Shown in pieces: positions 63,944 through 64,000 of a stretch of 64,000 nt of DNA (position 1 is the stretch's first letter; each line of letters starts with the position of its first letter). Below the pieces are notes generated by a model. It worked only from the letters and a program-made list of their open reading frames with translations. It did no database searches and was not told the DNA's origin. The stretch is from Lineus longissimus. Its lineage: Eukaryota > Nemertea > Pilidiophora > Heteronemertea > Lineidae. The stretch is from contig NC_088319.1 of assembly GCF_910592395.1 (NCBI RefSeq), forward strand, positions 1,238,001 to 1,302,000, in the 5' to 3' direction. Made by a program: the position numbers and the translations under genes.

Positions 63944-64000
63944 GTAAATTTTATTCTCCCATATGGGAGGTTAATAAATAATAATAATAATAATAATAGA
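63944..64000 (+). repeat. (TAA)n tail with CTCCCATATGGGAG palindrome
   Basis: TTCTCCCATATGGGAGGTTA is followed by (ATA)n to the window end; probably the 3' tail of the element above. Confidence 0.6.

Larger units (their letters stand above)
55566..64000. other. Region upstream of the perlecan exons
   Basis: Besides the listed repeats (56336, 57405, 59634, 61146, 61645, 62290, 62650, 63122) I find no exon, tRNA or other gene that I can support. It could be the first perlecan intron or intergenic; promoter and signal-peptide exon are not recognisable. Confidence 0.5.

Overview
The window is eukaryotic: coding sequence lies in short exons with GT/AG borders, separated by long introns full of microsatellites, minisatellites and short DNA-transposon derivatives. 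It reads as a bilaterian, probably marine invertebrate, genome; I cannot name the species from sequence alone.

One gene explains all the coding sequence I can support. It runs on the minus strand from about 50.7 kb down to the left edge and continues beyond it. I assembled 36 exons (about 5.09 kb of coding sequence, about 1,700 residues) whose phases join without conflict. The product is the N-terminal part of a perlecan-type basement-membrane heparan sulfate proteoglycan (HSPG2 / trol / unc-52 family). In protein order it has: an acidic Ser-Gly exon suited to glycosaminoglycan attachment (50.5 kb); a SEA domain in two exons (46.0 and 44.1 kb); a 168-residue exon carrying a domain I do not recognise (41.0 kb); and a very long run of LDL-receptor class A (LDLa) modules. 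There are 31 LDLa modules in 30 exons between 40.4 kb and 36 bp, interrupted by a 54-nt linker exon (28.5 kb) and one Ig exon (3.6 kb). The last three LDLa exons resemble vertebrate perlecan LDLa modules 2-4. The other 28 look like a lineage expansion that is partly recent: exons at 16160 and 16720 encode identical peptide. The signal-peptide exon is not identified and may lie right of the window. The laminin-type C-terminal part lies left of it.

Almost all downstream introns are phase 1, so any LDLa exon could be skipped or duplicated without a frameshift.

Non-coding layout: 0.5-1.3 kb is a 65-bp satellite; 10.5, 14.4-15.2, 18.2-19.5, 32.6, 35.3 and 44.2 kb hold tandem arrays inside introns; 50.9-55.6 kb is a cluster of seven different minisatellites; 55.6-64 kb is mostly dispersed repeats. 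Several transposon families occur as pairs with clear inverted ends and target-site duplications (TTA/TAA, TTAA or TA), including near-identical pairs. The right end (63.6-64 kb) carries a short GC-rich open frame followed by a TAA-repeat tail, possibly a retroelement end.
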